Position numbers and translations under genes: made by a program | In this document: piece after piece, positions 1 to 8,167 of the stretch | Numbering within the stretch: the stretch's first letter is position 1 | Layout of the letters: every line of letters begins with the position of its first letter | From: Planococcus ruber | GTDB lineage: Bacteria > Bacillota > Bacilli > Bacillales_A > Planococcaceae | Direction of reading: 5' to 3' | Length of the DNA: 64,000 nucleotides | NCBI RefSeq assembly: GCF_022819085.1 | Contig: NZ_JALHAG010000001.1 | Coordinates: forward strand, 1,447,395-1,511,394 | The notes under the pieces: generated by a model | Told to the model about the DNA's origin: nothing | Database searches by the model: none | Seen by the model: the letters and a program-made list of their open reading frames with translations, nothing else

Positions 1-876
1 TATGTCATGAAAGCGAGAAAAATCAAAAAAATATACATTCCTTATTATTTATGCGAGTGCATACGGGATACGTTGCAAAATCACCAATACGATTTCAGCT
101 ATTACCACATCGACCAGGATTTTATGCCGAAAATCGATCATCAGCTGGAAAACGGGGCTTACCTATACATTGTCAATCATTATGGCCAGCATTCAAATGA
201 CACAATCAAAAAATTTGAGTCGCTGTACGGCCCTCTTATTGTCGACAATACCCATGCTTTTTTTCAGCCGCCGCTCCCGGGAATCGATACCATTTACTCC
301 TGCCGAAAGTTTTTTGGTGTGCCGGATGGCGCTTACCTTTCGACGGATGCGGTTTTGGATGAAGAACTGGCTATGGACGCTTCTAAAGACCGGTATCCAT
401 ACATGTTAGGGCGATTTGAAGGGAAAGCTTCGGATTATTATAAGGAATACCATGAAGTCAACGAATTATTTGATCTGGAGCCGTTGAAGCATATGTCGAA
501 ACTGACGCAGAATATCATGGGCGCTGTCGATTATGAAAAAGCGAGAGAAGCGCGCAGCCGCAATTTCAGTTATTTGGCAAATGAATTTCAGGAATGGAAT
601 CCTTTAAATATCTCTTCTCCAGACGGTGCATTTGCCTACCCGTTCTATTGCGAAAACGGACCTGAAATTAGAAAGCTTTTAGCTGGGCAAAAAATTTACA
701 TTCCGACGCTATGGCCGAATGTTTTGGCGGATACGGAGGAAACGTCTGTCGAGAACCGCTACACAGCCAATATCCTGCCGCTTCCATGCGACCAACGCTA
801 CAGTTTGGAAGATATGGAATACATGGCGGGTCTATTAAAGAAAGAGCTGAATGATTCAATCGCCGTCGAACGATAA
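1..876 (+). CDS. DegT/DnrJ/EryC1-like aminotransferase homologue, 5' end cut by window
   Basis: The reading frame is open to the left edge, and the visible N-terminal text (KKIYIPYYLCECIRDTL) looks like the second or third element of a fold-type I PLP sugar-aminotransferase-like protein rather than a true N-terminus. The ATG at 7 is therefore probably internal. The segment VDNTHAFF followed by YSCRKFFGVPDGAYL resembles the DegT cofactor region with the Schiff-base lysine (K of SCRKFFG). Homologues of this divergent subgroup occur in polysaccharide clusters; substrate is unknown. The gene converges on a FemAB-like gene with a shared terminator between them. About 290 residues are visible. Family assignment is moderate; whether it still transaminates cannot be judged here. 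Confidence 0.65.
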   Translation, partial: YVMKARKIKKIYIPYYLCECIRDTLQNHQYDFSYYHIDQDFMPKIDHQLENGAYLYIVNHYGQHSNDTIKKFESLYGPLIVDNTHAFFQPPLPGIDTIYSCRKFFGVPDGAYLSTDAVLDEELAMDASKDRYPYMLGRFEGKASDYYKEYHEVNELFDLEPLKHMSKLTQNIMGAVDYEKAREARSRNFSYLANEFQEWNPLNISSPDGAFAYPFYCENGPEIRKLLAGQKIYIPTLWPNVLADTEETSVENRYTANILPLPCDQRYSLEDMEYMAGLLKKELNDSIAVER

Positions 877-881
877 AAGTG

Positions 882-918
882 AAAAGCTGCCGTCCCTTTG
901 TAGGGCTGGCAGCTTTTT
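882..918. terminator. Bidirectional intrinsic terminator between convergent genes
   Basis: Perfect 10-bp stem AAAAGCTGCC (882-891) with GGCAGCTTTT (908-917), with A and T runs on both sides so it can serve both converging genes. Confidence 0.85.
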
Positions 919-934
919 AGCTTTATTAAATTGA

Positions 935-1933
935 TTAAACAGTGGAAATGGTTCCGGCAGGGCTGCGGTATGCGGGAAAAAAATCACTTTCCATCGAACC
1001 ATTTTCATCACATAGGCGGCTATAGATTTTTTCGTTCCAGATCCTCGTGCCGGTATAGTATTCAAATTGCGTATTCTGCCCGAACTTTTTCTTAAAGAGG
1101 TAGAGGCTATCATCCGGATCGCTCGTTTTGCCGCCTCCAGAATGGATCAATTCGGCGTCGTTCGATTTGCCCCATTCTGCAATGGCATAGGTCAGGACGT
1201 ATACGGGAGCGAGATGATGGAATTCTTCTATCGTGGCCGAGAGGTGGGTGTGGATCCACTTATTGAAATGGAAATGAAGTTCCATGCCGATCACTTTTCC
1301 TTCGTACATGGCTTCGGCCAGGATGATTTGATCGCCGAAATATTCCAGGCATTTGGCAAAATACTTATCATCAAAAAAATAGATGTCGTGGGCACCGATT
1401 CTTTTCATGGTTTCCACGTACATAGTTCGGAATGGAGCCAGGCTATCGGGATTTTTTGTAATTCGATAGGTGACGCCGGCTTTCAGCGCTTTGCGTATTG
1501 TTTTTCTGGTGGATTTTGAAAATTCATGTTGGATCGGGTCTTGATAAGGGGCTAATGCCGTGCCGGTAGTGAAACTTTTGAAAGCAAGTTCATAGCAGGC
1601 TGAAAAATCCCGGGCATTGGAGAATAGAGGATGGAACCGTACGAACTCGCTGACGATTTGCTGCTCTTCGCAGTAGGAGGAAAATGCTGCCTCAAACTCT
1701 TTGGCAAGTAAATTTCTTTTTCCTTCTTGGCATGATGTGATCAGCGGTCCTCCGTAGCCGTACGGGGAAGAAATATCAAAGTATTGGCTGCCGTTTAGCA
1801 GAAGGGGAATTTCTTTCTTGATGAACAGATGCCTGACTGAACCAGTGGAACTCTTAAAATCAAATACTTCACATGTGCCGTTTTCAATCTGTTCATACAA
1901 GAGCCCGTAATTTTTCTTATAGTATATATCCAC
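935..1933 (-). CDS. FemAB/GNAT-fold aminoacyl or acyl transferase-like protein
   Basis: About 332 residues. The central part (SKSTRKTIRKALKAG, then a GNAT-like core with KVIGMELHFHFNKWIHTHLSAT and a C-terminal LIHSGGGKTSDPDDSLYLFKKKFG) matches the FemAB/'peptidoglycan bridge'-type acetyltransferase superfamily often found in capsule and exopolysaccharide loci. Known members transfer aminoacyl or acyl groups onto lipid-linked precursors; here the acceptor may be an amino sugar of the polymer (inference). I prefer the GTG at 1933, which has GAGGTG about 9 nt upstream; a GTG at 1945 overlaps that ribosome site. It has its own promoter on the minus strand (see 2045-2090). No signal peptide or membrane helix is visible, so action is probably cytoplasmic. 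Confidence 0.7.
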   Translation of the reverse strand: MDIYYKKNYGLLYEQIENGTCEVFDFKSSTGSVRHLFIKKEIPLLLNGSQYFDISSPYGYGGPLITSCQEGKRNLLAKEFEAAFSSYCEEQQIVSEFVRFHPLFSNARDFSACYELAFKSFTTGTALAPYQDPIQHEFSKSTRKTIRKALKAGVTYRITKNPDSLAPFRTMYVETMKRIGAHDIYFFDDKYFAKCLEYFGDQIILAEAMYEGKVIGMELHFHFNKWIHTHLSATIEEFHHLAPVYVLTYAIAEWGKSNDAELIHSGGGKTSDPDDSLYLFKKKFGQNTQFEYYTGTRIWNEKIYSRLCDENGSMESDFFPAYRSPAGTISTV

Positions 1934-1955
1934 GAATGCATACACCTCAATCCAT

Positions 1956-2000
1956 TTATTTTATCTTTATTGTTTTCAAAGAAAGCGAATCGAATGACAC
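1956..2000 (-). CDS. Possible 14-codon leader ORF upstream of the FemAB-like gene
   Basis: A GTG at 2000 reads MSFDSLSLKTIKIK and stops at 1956. It is preceded by a perfect AGGAGG (plus-strand 2007-2012) at a 6-nt spacing, stronger than the site of the FemAB-like gene itself. It lies within the leader expected from the promoter at 2045-2073. No homology is claimed. Confidence 0.3.
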   Translation of the reverse strand: MSFDSLSLKTIKIK

Positions 2001-2044
2001 TAAAAACCTCCTAAAAATTCCTGAATCAGGGAATCTTAAAATTT

Positions 2045-2090
2045 ATTATAGCAAGAGGGAAAGGAAAAGTGAATAATAAAACAGATTATT
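2045..2090 (-). promoter_or_regulatory. Minus-strand promoter of the FemAB-like gene with inverted copy of the EPS box
   Basis: On the minus strand TTCACT (2068-2073), 17-bp spacer and TATAAT (2045-2050), with a TGC extension in front of the -10. Immediately upstream (2074-2090, minus strand) is AATAATCTGTTTTATTA, a 17-bp sequence identical to plus-strand 11804-11820, i.e. to part of the box seen upstream of the two rightward operons. Confidence 0.6.
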
Positions 2091-2178
2091 CAGAAAAATA
2101 AAGAGGAAGTAAGAGATTCCTCCGTAGGATAAACAAATTAGACATACAGGAAGAAAAGGGTTTTAGTTTTCTAAATAA

Positions 2179-2267
2179 ATAAAATAATCTAAATAATCTG
2201 TTACTTATGGTGCATTCTATGATAGAATGAAAATTAAATAGAATCACTTAAGTAGAAAGTATTAGTA
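2179..2267 (+). promoter_or_regulatory. EPS-type promoter region, copy 1
   Basis: Positions 2179-2202 hold a 24-bp AT-rich box containing two adjacent copies of AAATAATCT followed by GTT. Fifteen bases later TATGATAGAATGA (2218-2230) supplies an extended -10 (TGATAGAAT), and AGTATTAGTA follows at 2258-2267. There is no good -35 hexamer, which suggests an activator. All three blocks recur at identical spacing at 11791-11880. The rest of the 1934-2447 gap holds the divergent promoter, two tiny leader ORFs and about 200 nt of AT-rich leader. Confidence 0.55.
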
Positions 2268-2351
2268 TTATTCCGAACAAAAAGGATTATTTTAACAAAG
2301 CCGTTACTAATGGCTCTTAATAGCTGCAGTGGATTTTAGATGAAAGGAAGA

Positions 2352-2426
2352 ATGATAAAAGCATTTATCAAATTGCCAGAAAGAAAATGGCCTGATAGAA
2401 GCGATCTCTTACTAGAAAGAATTTAA
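2352..2426 (+). CDS. Possible 24-codon leader ORF before the first glycosyltransferase
   Basis: ATG at 2352, with AAAGGAAG at 2343-2350 just upstream, gives a 24-residue peptide beginning MIKAFIKLPERKW and ending LLLERI. It stops 21 nt before the glycosyltransferase ATG, so translational coupling or a leader-peptide role is possible. It is too short to judge by composition. Confidence 0.3.
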   Translation: MIKAFIKLPERKWPDRSDLLLERI

Positions 2427-2447
2427 TTGAAGAGGAGCCATATAAGG

Positions 2448-3413
2448 ATGGAAAAAGAGATAATGGTGAGCATTACCTGTGAAGCCTATAACCATGAAAA
2501 ATATATAGCAGATGCACTTGAAAGTTTTCTCATGCAAAAAACGGATTTTCCGTTTGAAATCCTTGTTCATGATGACGCTTCAACTGATCGAACGGCAGAA
2601 ATCATTAAAGAGTATGAGAGGAAATATCCAGACATTATAAAGCCGATCTACCAAACAGAGAATCAATATTCAAAAGGTGTCAATGTTGAACTGATCAATA
2701 CGAGCCGGGCCAAAGGAAAATATTCAGCCACTTGTGAAGGCGACGATTACTGGACGGATCCGTTCAAGCTCCAGAAGCAAGTGGATTATATGGAAGCCCA
2801 CCCGGAGTGCAGCATGTGTGTGCACGCGGCCTACAAAGTATCATCGAGCCGGAAAAAGGCAGTAGCGAAGGTGCGGCCGAGCACGGAAAGCAGAATTTTT
2901 ACCGTAGAAGAATTGATTGAAGGCGGAGGCGACTTTGTTGCGACCAATTCAATCATGATTGCCCGTGAAAAGGTAGGGGAAATGCCGCAGTTCTACTTGA
3001 ATGCCGTAGTGGGCGACTACCCTCTAGTGATTTACGCGGCCCTTAAAGGCAGTGTCTATTATATAGACGAAATCATGTCCGCCTACCGCATCGGTGTAAA
3101 TGGTTCTTGGACAGACAGGGAGCTCGGCACGTTGAGCAAAAAAACACAGCATGTTTATGATATTGCATCGATGCTGGACGAAATCAATGCCTACACCCAT
3201 TTTCAATACGATAAGGTAATCAACCGGACAAAGAGGAAAAACCATCTTTGCCTGTTGATTGAAATGGGTGAAAAAGAAGAAGTGAAAAAACCGGAATACA
3301 GCGAGCTTTACAAGGAATTAGGGTTGAAAAGAATAACTGCCTTGAAAGTGAAGCATTCATTTCCGCGGATTGCCCGTGTGTTAAAGGCTGTGAAATGGAA
3401 GCTGATTACGTAA
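2448..3413 (+). CDS. Family 2 glycosyltransferase
   Basis: About 321 residues with a GT-A fold N-terminus: VSITCEAYNHEKYIADALESF, then the nucleotide-binding VHDDASTDRTAEII and CEGDDYWTDP, a variant of the DXD/ED metal-sugar motif (residues roughly 8-100). It probably transfers one sugar onto the lipid-linked repeat unit at the cytoplasmic face of the membrane. ATG 2448 has AGGAG ten bases upstream and is preferred over the in-frame TTG at 2427. It is the first full gene of the rightward operon running to at least 11,772. Donor sugar cannot be read from sequence. Confidence 0.88.
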   Translation: MEKEIMVSITCEAYNHEKYIADALESFLMQKTDFPFEILVHDDASTDRTAEIIKEYERKYPDIIKPIYQTENQYSKGVNVELINTSRAKGKYSATCEGDDYWTDPFKLQKQVDYMEAHPECSMCVHAAYKVSSSRKKAVAKVRPSTESRIFTVEELIEGGGDFVATNSIMIAREKVGEMPQFYLNAVVGDYPLVIYAALKGSVYYIDEIMSAYRIGVNGSWTDRELGTLSKKTQHVYDIASMLDEINAYTHFQYDKVINRTKRKNHLCLLIEMGEKEEVKKPEYSELYKELGLKRITALKVKHSFPRIARVLKAVKWKLIT

Positions 3414-3452
3414 ATAAGAGGGACACCACTTTATTTTGATTGGAGCCAGCTT

Positions 3453-4946
3453 ATGGAAAAGCAAAATTCCTTAAAGAAAAAGACAATAAGCGGTTTGCTT
3501 TGGAGCTTTGGCGACTTGGTGGGGAACCAAGGGGGACAGTTTATCATCCAAATTGTATTGGCCCGGATGCTGCTGCCGGAAGACTTTGGGCTGATTGGCA
3601 TGATTTTGATTTTTGTGGCCATCTCCAATTCCATCACCGACAGCGGATTTACCCAGGCACTGATCCGGGAGCAGAAAGTGACGCAAACGGATTATTCCAC
3701 GGTCTTCTACTTCAATATCGCCGTTTCGCTGTTTATCTATGCCGTCCTGTATTTGGCAGCGCCAGCCATCAGCTCTTTTTATAGCCAGCCTGAGTTGACT
3801 ATGCTGATCCGGGTGCTTTCGATTGGGGTCATCATCAATTCTTTTGCCATCATCCCAAGGGCGATGTTCACGAAAGAAGTGAATTTCAAAGTCCAGGCAA
3901 AAGTGAATTTAACTGCGAGTGTCGCATCGGGAGTCCTGGCGGTAGGAGCGGCTTTTGCCGGACTGGGCGTTTGGAGCTTGGTCATCCGGCAATTGACGAT
4001 GAATGCAGTGCAATCGCTTTTTTTGTCTCTGTCAAGAAAATGGCTGCCTTCCCTTGCATTTAGCTGGAAGTCATTTAAGCGATTATTCGGATTCGGGTGG
4101 AAATTATTGGTTTCAGGATTAATCGATACGATTTACAACAATATTTTCTTCTTGATCATCGGGAAACAATATTCCGCCAGAAGCCTTGGATTTTACACGA
4201 ACGCTTCCAAATTCAGTGATGTCGCTGCCCAGACTTTGACAGCCACCTTGCAGCGAGTGACGTATCCGGTCCTCAGCAGCCTGCAAGAGGATGAGAATCG
4301 GATCAAGCAAGCATTCCGTAAAATTATAAAATTATCCGGTTTTATTATTTTCCCGATCATGGCAGGAATTGCTGCCATAGCCGGGCCGCTCATCCATTTG
4401 GTGCTGGGAGAGCAATGGGCAGGGATGGTGATCTATTTTCAGCTGCTGTGCATTGCTGGAATGCTTTATCCCATCCACGCCTTGAATTTAAATATCCTTC
4501 AAGTACGCGGTCGCTCGGATTTGTTTCTGTACTTGGAAATAGCCAAAATGGTGGTCTTGTCGCTTCTCATCTTTTTAGCGATTTGGTTCAAACTTGGCAT
4601 TATGGGGCTTGTCGGGGTCATCGTCCTCGATTCGTATGTGGCTCTGTATTTCAATACTTACTTTTCTGCCCGTGAAATTTCCTATTCCATAAAAGAGCAG
4701 ATAAAAGACTTGCTGCCGATGTATCTCGTTTCCCTTGCAATGGGCTTCGCTGTTTACATGGCCGGCGAATACCTATTTGAAAGCGATTTATGGAAACTGC
4801 TGTTCCAAATCAGTTTGGGCATTGCCTTATACATCGCAATCAGCAAGCTTTTAAGAATCCAGGAATTAACGATTATTTTCGATCTGCTAAAGCCGATGCT
4901 AAAGAAAATCAGCTTTGCCAAATCAAGCGATATAAAAAAAGTGTGA
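3453..4946 (+). CDS. Wzx-like polysaccharide flippase (MOP superfamily, WzxC type)
   Basis: 497 residues with about 12-14 hydrophobic helices. The opening LKKKTISGLLWSFGDLVGNQGGQFIIQIVLARMLLPEDFGLI and the FTQALIREQKVTQTDYSTVF region are typical of the polysaccharide exporter branch of the MOP superfamily. It is expected to flip undecaprenyl-diphosphate-linked repeat units across the membrane. It lies between a glycosyltransferase and the vioA-like gene. A second protein of the same type lies at 10,297, so the locus has two flippases. Confidence 0.9.
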   Translation: MEKQNSLKKKTISGLLWSFGDLVGNQGGQFIIQIVLARMLLPEDFGLIGMILIFVAISNSITDSGFTQALIREQKVTQTDYSTVFYFNIAVSLFIYAVLYLAAPAISSFYSQPELTMLIRVLSIGVIINSFAIIPRAMFTKEVNFKVQAKVNLTASVASGVLAVGAAFAGLGVWSLVIRQLTMNAVQSLFLSLSRKWLPSLAFSWKSFKRLFGFGWKLLVSGLIDTIYNNIFFLIIGKQYSARSLGFYTNASKFSDVAAQTLTATLQRVTYPVLSSLQEDENRIKQAFRKIIKLSGFIIFPIMAGIAAIAGPLIHLVLGEQWAGMVIYFQLLCIAGMLYPIHALNLNILQVRGRSDLFLYLEIAKMVVLSLLIFLAIWFKLGIMGLVGVIVLDSYVALYFNTYFSAREISYSIKEQIKDLLPMYLVSLAMGFAVYMAGEYLFESDLWKLLFQISLGIALYIAISKLLRIQELTIIFDLLKPMLKKISFAKSSDIKKV

Positions 4947-4964
4947 TCGTGGGGGATGAAGAAT

Positions 4965-6116
4965 ATGGCAAATCCGTTTGAAAAACCGATCTATATTACC
5001 AGTCCATTGCTTCCGAATGCAGAAGATGCAGCGAATAAAATCAGTGAAATTTGGGAAAGCGGCCAAATAACGAATAACGGGAAACAGCACAAAGAATTGA
5101 CCGAACAGTTGGAAGCCTATTTGCAAGCCCCGCATCTTTCGTTGTTCAACAACGGGACATTGGCGCTATTGCTTGGCTTAAAGGCGCTTGGCCTCACAGG
5201 GGAAGTTATTACGACGCCTTTTACTTTTCCGGCTACCGTTCAAGCGTTGGATTGGAACGGCCTGACACCTGTTTTTTGCGATATTGACCCGATTACTTTG
5301 AATATCGATGCGTCAAAAATTGAATCATTAATTACAGAAAGGACCAGCGCTATTCTAGCGGTTCACGTTTTCGGAAATCCGTGCGATGTAGAACAGATTG
5401 GAAAGATTGCCGAAAAATATAAGCTGAAAGTTATCTACGACGGAGCGCATGTGTTTGGTGCAAAACTAAATGGCCGGCCAATCAGCGACTTTGGAGACAT
5501 GACAATGTTCAGTTTCCATGCGACCAAATTATTCAATACGATCGAAGGCGGCGCTCTATCAGTCAAAAGTGAAGACGTGCTGAAGAAGCTCAATCTTTTG
5601 AAAAACTTTGGAATCTTAAATCCCGAAGAAGTGGTGCTTTCAGGACTGAACGCCAAAATGAACGAAGTCCAGGCGGGAATCGGCATCGAAGTCCTCAAAC
5701 TTGTAGAAGAAGAACGCTCGAAAAGGCATCAATTGATGAAGCTTTACGAGCACAACTTGGCGGAAATTCCAGGCATCCGTCCGATTACGGTTCTCGAAGG
5801 GGAAGAGAGCAGCTATCAGTATTTTGTCATCGAAGTGGATGAACAGGAATTCGGCTTTTCGAGGGACTGGCTGCACCGGGAATTGGAGAAATACAATGTC
5901 TATACCCGCAAATACTTTTATCCGCTATGCAGTGATTTTGAATGGTATCGGCAGCTTGAATCTGCCAAACCGGAAAATTTGCCGAAGGCCCAAAAAGCAG
6001 TGAAGGAAGTTTTATCTATGCCGTATTACGGCAAATTGCCGCTTGAAGCCGTCAATCAAATTTGCCAGTTGATCAAAGAGCTTCAGCAAAGCTCAAAGGC
6101 TTTGACTCGAATCTAA
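4965..6116 (+). CDS. vioA: dTDP-4-amino-4,6-dideoxyglucose transaminase (VioA-like)
   Basis: About 383 residues; a DegT/DnrJ/EryC1/StrS sugar aminotransferase. Seen: [66 protein letters not shown] and the PLP lysine in [16 protein letters not shown] (about K188). This pattern closely resembles VioA, which converts dTDP-4-keto-6-deoxyglucose and glutamate to dTDP-4-amino-4,6-dideoxyglucose (viosamine). Context agrees: rmlA and rmlB, which make the substrate, follow directly. GGGGG at 4951-4955 lies about nine bases before ATG 4965; ATG 4956 abuts that site and is less likely. Exact stereochemistry of the product is inferred from resemblance. Confidence 0.8.
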   Translation: MANPFEKPIYITSPLLPNAEDAANKISEIWESGQITNNGKQHKELTEQLEAYLQAPHLSLFNNGTLALLLGLKALGLTGEVITTPFTFPATVQALDWNGLTPVFCDIDPITLNIDASKIESLITERTSAILAVHVFGNPCDVEQIGKIAEKYKLKVIYDGAHVFGAKLNGRPISDFGDMTMFSFHATKLFNTIEGGALSVKSEDVLKKLNLLKNFGILNPEEVVLSGLNAKMNEVQAGIGIEVLKLVEEERSKRHQLMKLYEHNLAEIPGIRPITVLEGEESSYQYFVIEVDEQEFGFSRDWLHRELEKYNVYTRKYFYPLCSDFEWYRQLESAKPENLPKAQKAVKEVLSMPYYGKLPLEAVNQICQLIKELQQSSKALTRI

Positions 6117-6133
6117 GAAAAGAGGGATTGGTT

Positions 6134-7021
6134 ATGAAAGGGATCATTTTAGCCGGAGGATCCGGGACGCGCCTTTATCCATTGACAAAATCCATTTCGA
6201 AACAGATGCTGCCGGTTTATGATAAGCCGATGATTTACTATCCGCTTTCGGTATTGATGCTTGCGGGCATTAAAGAAATTTTGATCATTTCAACTCCACG
6301 GGACGTTGCCGGATTTTTAAGCCTTCTGGGCAATGGGCAAAAACTTGGCATCAAATTGGAATATGCCATTCAGGAAGAGCCAAAAGGATTAGCAGAAGCT
6401 TTTACCATTGGGGAAAGTTTTATCGGGGACTCGCCAGTGGCCCTGGTTCTCGGGGATAACATCTTTTACGGCTCGGATTTTGGGAGCCGCTTAATCGAGT
6501 CATCTGAACTGGAGCAGGGCTGCATTATTTTTGGCTGCCATGTTGCTGATCCGCGAGCGTACGGCGTAGTGGAAGTTGGAGATGACAACCGAGTCCTTTC
6601 AATTGAAGAAAAGCCGAAAGAACCAAAATCCTCTTTTGCAGTTCCAGGTTTGTATTTTTTTGATAATCAGGTGATTGAAATCGCCAAAAGCATAGAGCCT
6701 TCCGAGCGGGGAGAGCTGGAAATCACTTCGATTATCGATGTCTATCTGCAAAGAGGTGAATTGACCGTCAACCTTATGGGACGCGGGCTCGCCTGGTTGG
6801 ATACCGGAACCCATGAAGCCTTGCTGCAGGCGGCCAATTTTGTCGAAGCCATCCAAAAAAGACAGGGATTATACGTATCTTGCATCGAAGAGATTGCCTA
6901 CCGCCGGGGCTATATTTCCCGCGCGCAATTAATGGAGTTGGCAGAGCCATTGATCAAAACCGATTACGGAAAATATCTGCTTGATATTGCAGCAGAAAAA
7001 TCCTTTCAATTAAACAATTGA
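6134..7021 (+). CDS. rmlA: Glucose-1-phosphate thymidylyltransferase
   Basis: 295 residues, the usual RmlA length. The N-terminal nucleotidyltransferase signature [17 protein letters not shown] is followed by [18 protein letters not shown], the VLGDNIFYG metal-binding loop and the C-terminal [15 protein letters not shown]. It makes dTDP-glucose from glucose-1-phosphate and dTTP. ATG 6134 is preceded by AGAGGG; an upstream in-frame start would overlap vioA. Its stop lies 17 nt before the rmlB start. No rmlC or rmlD is present nearby, so the product is unlikely to be destined for rhamnose here. Confidence 0.95.
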   Translation: MKGIILAGGSGTRLYPLTKSISKQMLPVYDKPMIYYPLSVLMLAGIKEILIISTPRDVAGFLSLLGNGQKLGIKLEYAIQEEPKGLAEAFTIGESFIGDSPVALVLGDNIFYGSDFGSRLIESSELEQGCIIFGCHVADPRAYGVVEVGDDNRVLSIEEKPKEPKSSFAVPGLYFFDNQVIEIAKSIEPSERGELEITSIIDVYLQRGELTVNLMGRGLAWLDTGTHEALLQAANFVEAIQKRQGLYVSCIEEIAYRRGYISRAQLMELAEPLIKTDYGKYLLDIAAEKSFQLNN

Positions 7022-7038
7022 GAATAGAGGTCTTGCTG

Positions 7039-8055
7039 ATGAAAAAAGTGTTGGTTACGGGTGGAGCCGGGTTTATCGGCGGTAATTTCGTTCAATATAT
7101 GGTTGAAAAGTATCCAGAATACCATATTTTTAATCTGGATGCTTTAACTTATGCCGGAGATTTAACGAAACACCGGGAAATTGAAAAGAGGCGCAATTAT
7201 ACGTTCGTTCATACAGACATTACGAAAAGTCTGGAAATCCATAAGCTTTTTGAAAAGGAACAGTTTGATTATGTGGTCCATTTTGCTGCGGAAAGCCATG
7301 TTGACCGGTCAATCCGGGAGCCGGAAGTGTTTATCACGACCAATATACTTGGCACGCAAATTCTTTTGGAAGCGGCAAAACGCATTGGGGTCCAAAAGTT
7401 TGTCCATATTTCTACTGACGAAGTTTACGGAGAGTTGGATTTTGACCCTTCTACGTTTTTTACAGAAGAGACGCCGCTCCAGCCGAATAGCCCGTATAGT
7501 GCAAGCAAAGCATCTTCGGATTTACTGGTCCGTTCGTATTTTGAAACCTTCGGCTTGCCGGTCAATATTACACGCTGTTCCAATAACTACGGCCCTTATC
7601 ATTTTCCGGAAAAATTGATTCCCTTGGCCATTTCCCATGTTTTGAAAGACCAGCCGGTGCCGGTTTACGGAGATGGCAAAAATATTCGGGATTGGCTGCA
7701 TGTGGCGGATCATTGTTCCGCAATTGATCTGGTTCTGCATAAAGGGGAACTTGGAGAAGTCTATAATATCGGCGGCCATAATGAACAATCCAATTTAGAC
7801 GTGGTGCGGACGATTCTCAACGCGTTAGGAAAAACCGAAGAATTAATCCAATACGTACCCGACCGCCTTGGCCACGATCGGCGCTATGCCATCGATCCTT
7901 CCAAATTAGAAAAGCTGGGCTGGAAGCCGATGTATCGTTTCGACAGCGGCATACAGCAAACCGTTCAATGGTATTTGGAGAACCGGGATTGGTGGGAACA
8001 TATCCTAAAACGGCAGCGCCAGCCGAAACCGGATTTGGAGCCCATCAGCAAATAA
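7039..8055 (+). CDS. rmlB: dTDP-glucose 4,6-dehydratase
   Basis: 338 residues, extended short-chain dehydrogenase. Seen: NAD-binding VTGGAGFIGGNFVQY, DALTYAGDL, the FAAESHVDRSI segment, STDEVYGEL, and catalytic Y and K in NSPYSASKASSD. It produces dTDP-4-keto-6-deoxyglucose, the substrate of the VioA-like enzyme encoded upstream. ATG 7039 has AGAGG upstream. Next in the operon after a gap of about 110 bp is the large unassigned protein at 8168. Confidence 0.95.
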   Translation: MKKVLVTGGAGFIGGNFVQYMVEKYPEYHIFNLDALTYAGDLTKHREIEKRRNYTFVHTDITKSLEIHKLFEKEQFDYVVHFAAESHVDRSIREPEVFITTNILGTQILLEAAKRIGVQKFVHISTDEVYGELDFDPSTFFTEETPLQPNSPYSASKASSDLLVRSYFETFGLPVNITRCSNNYGPYHFPEKLIPLAISHVLKDQPVPVYGDGKNIRDWLHVADHCSAIDLVLHKGELGEVYNIGGHNEQSNLDVVRTILNALGKTEELIQYVPDRLGHDRRYAIDPSKLEKLGWKPMYRFDSGIQQTVQWYLENRDWWEHILKRQRQPKPDLEPISK

Positions 8056-8167
8056 GGAAAAAGAAAGCCATATCGTTTCAAAGGGCATCATCCTTTAGAA
8101 GACAATTGGATGGGGCTCTTCTGTTTTGATTTATACAGCAGTTTATGAAAAGCGGGGAGGTGCAGTA

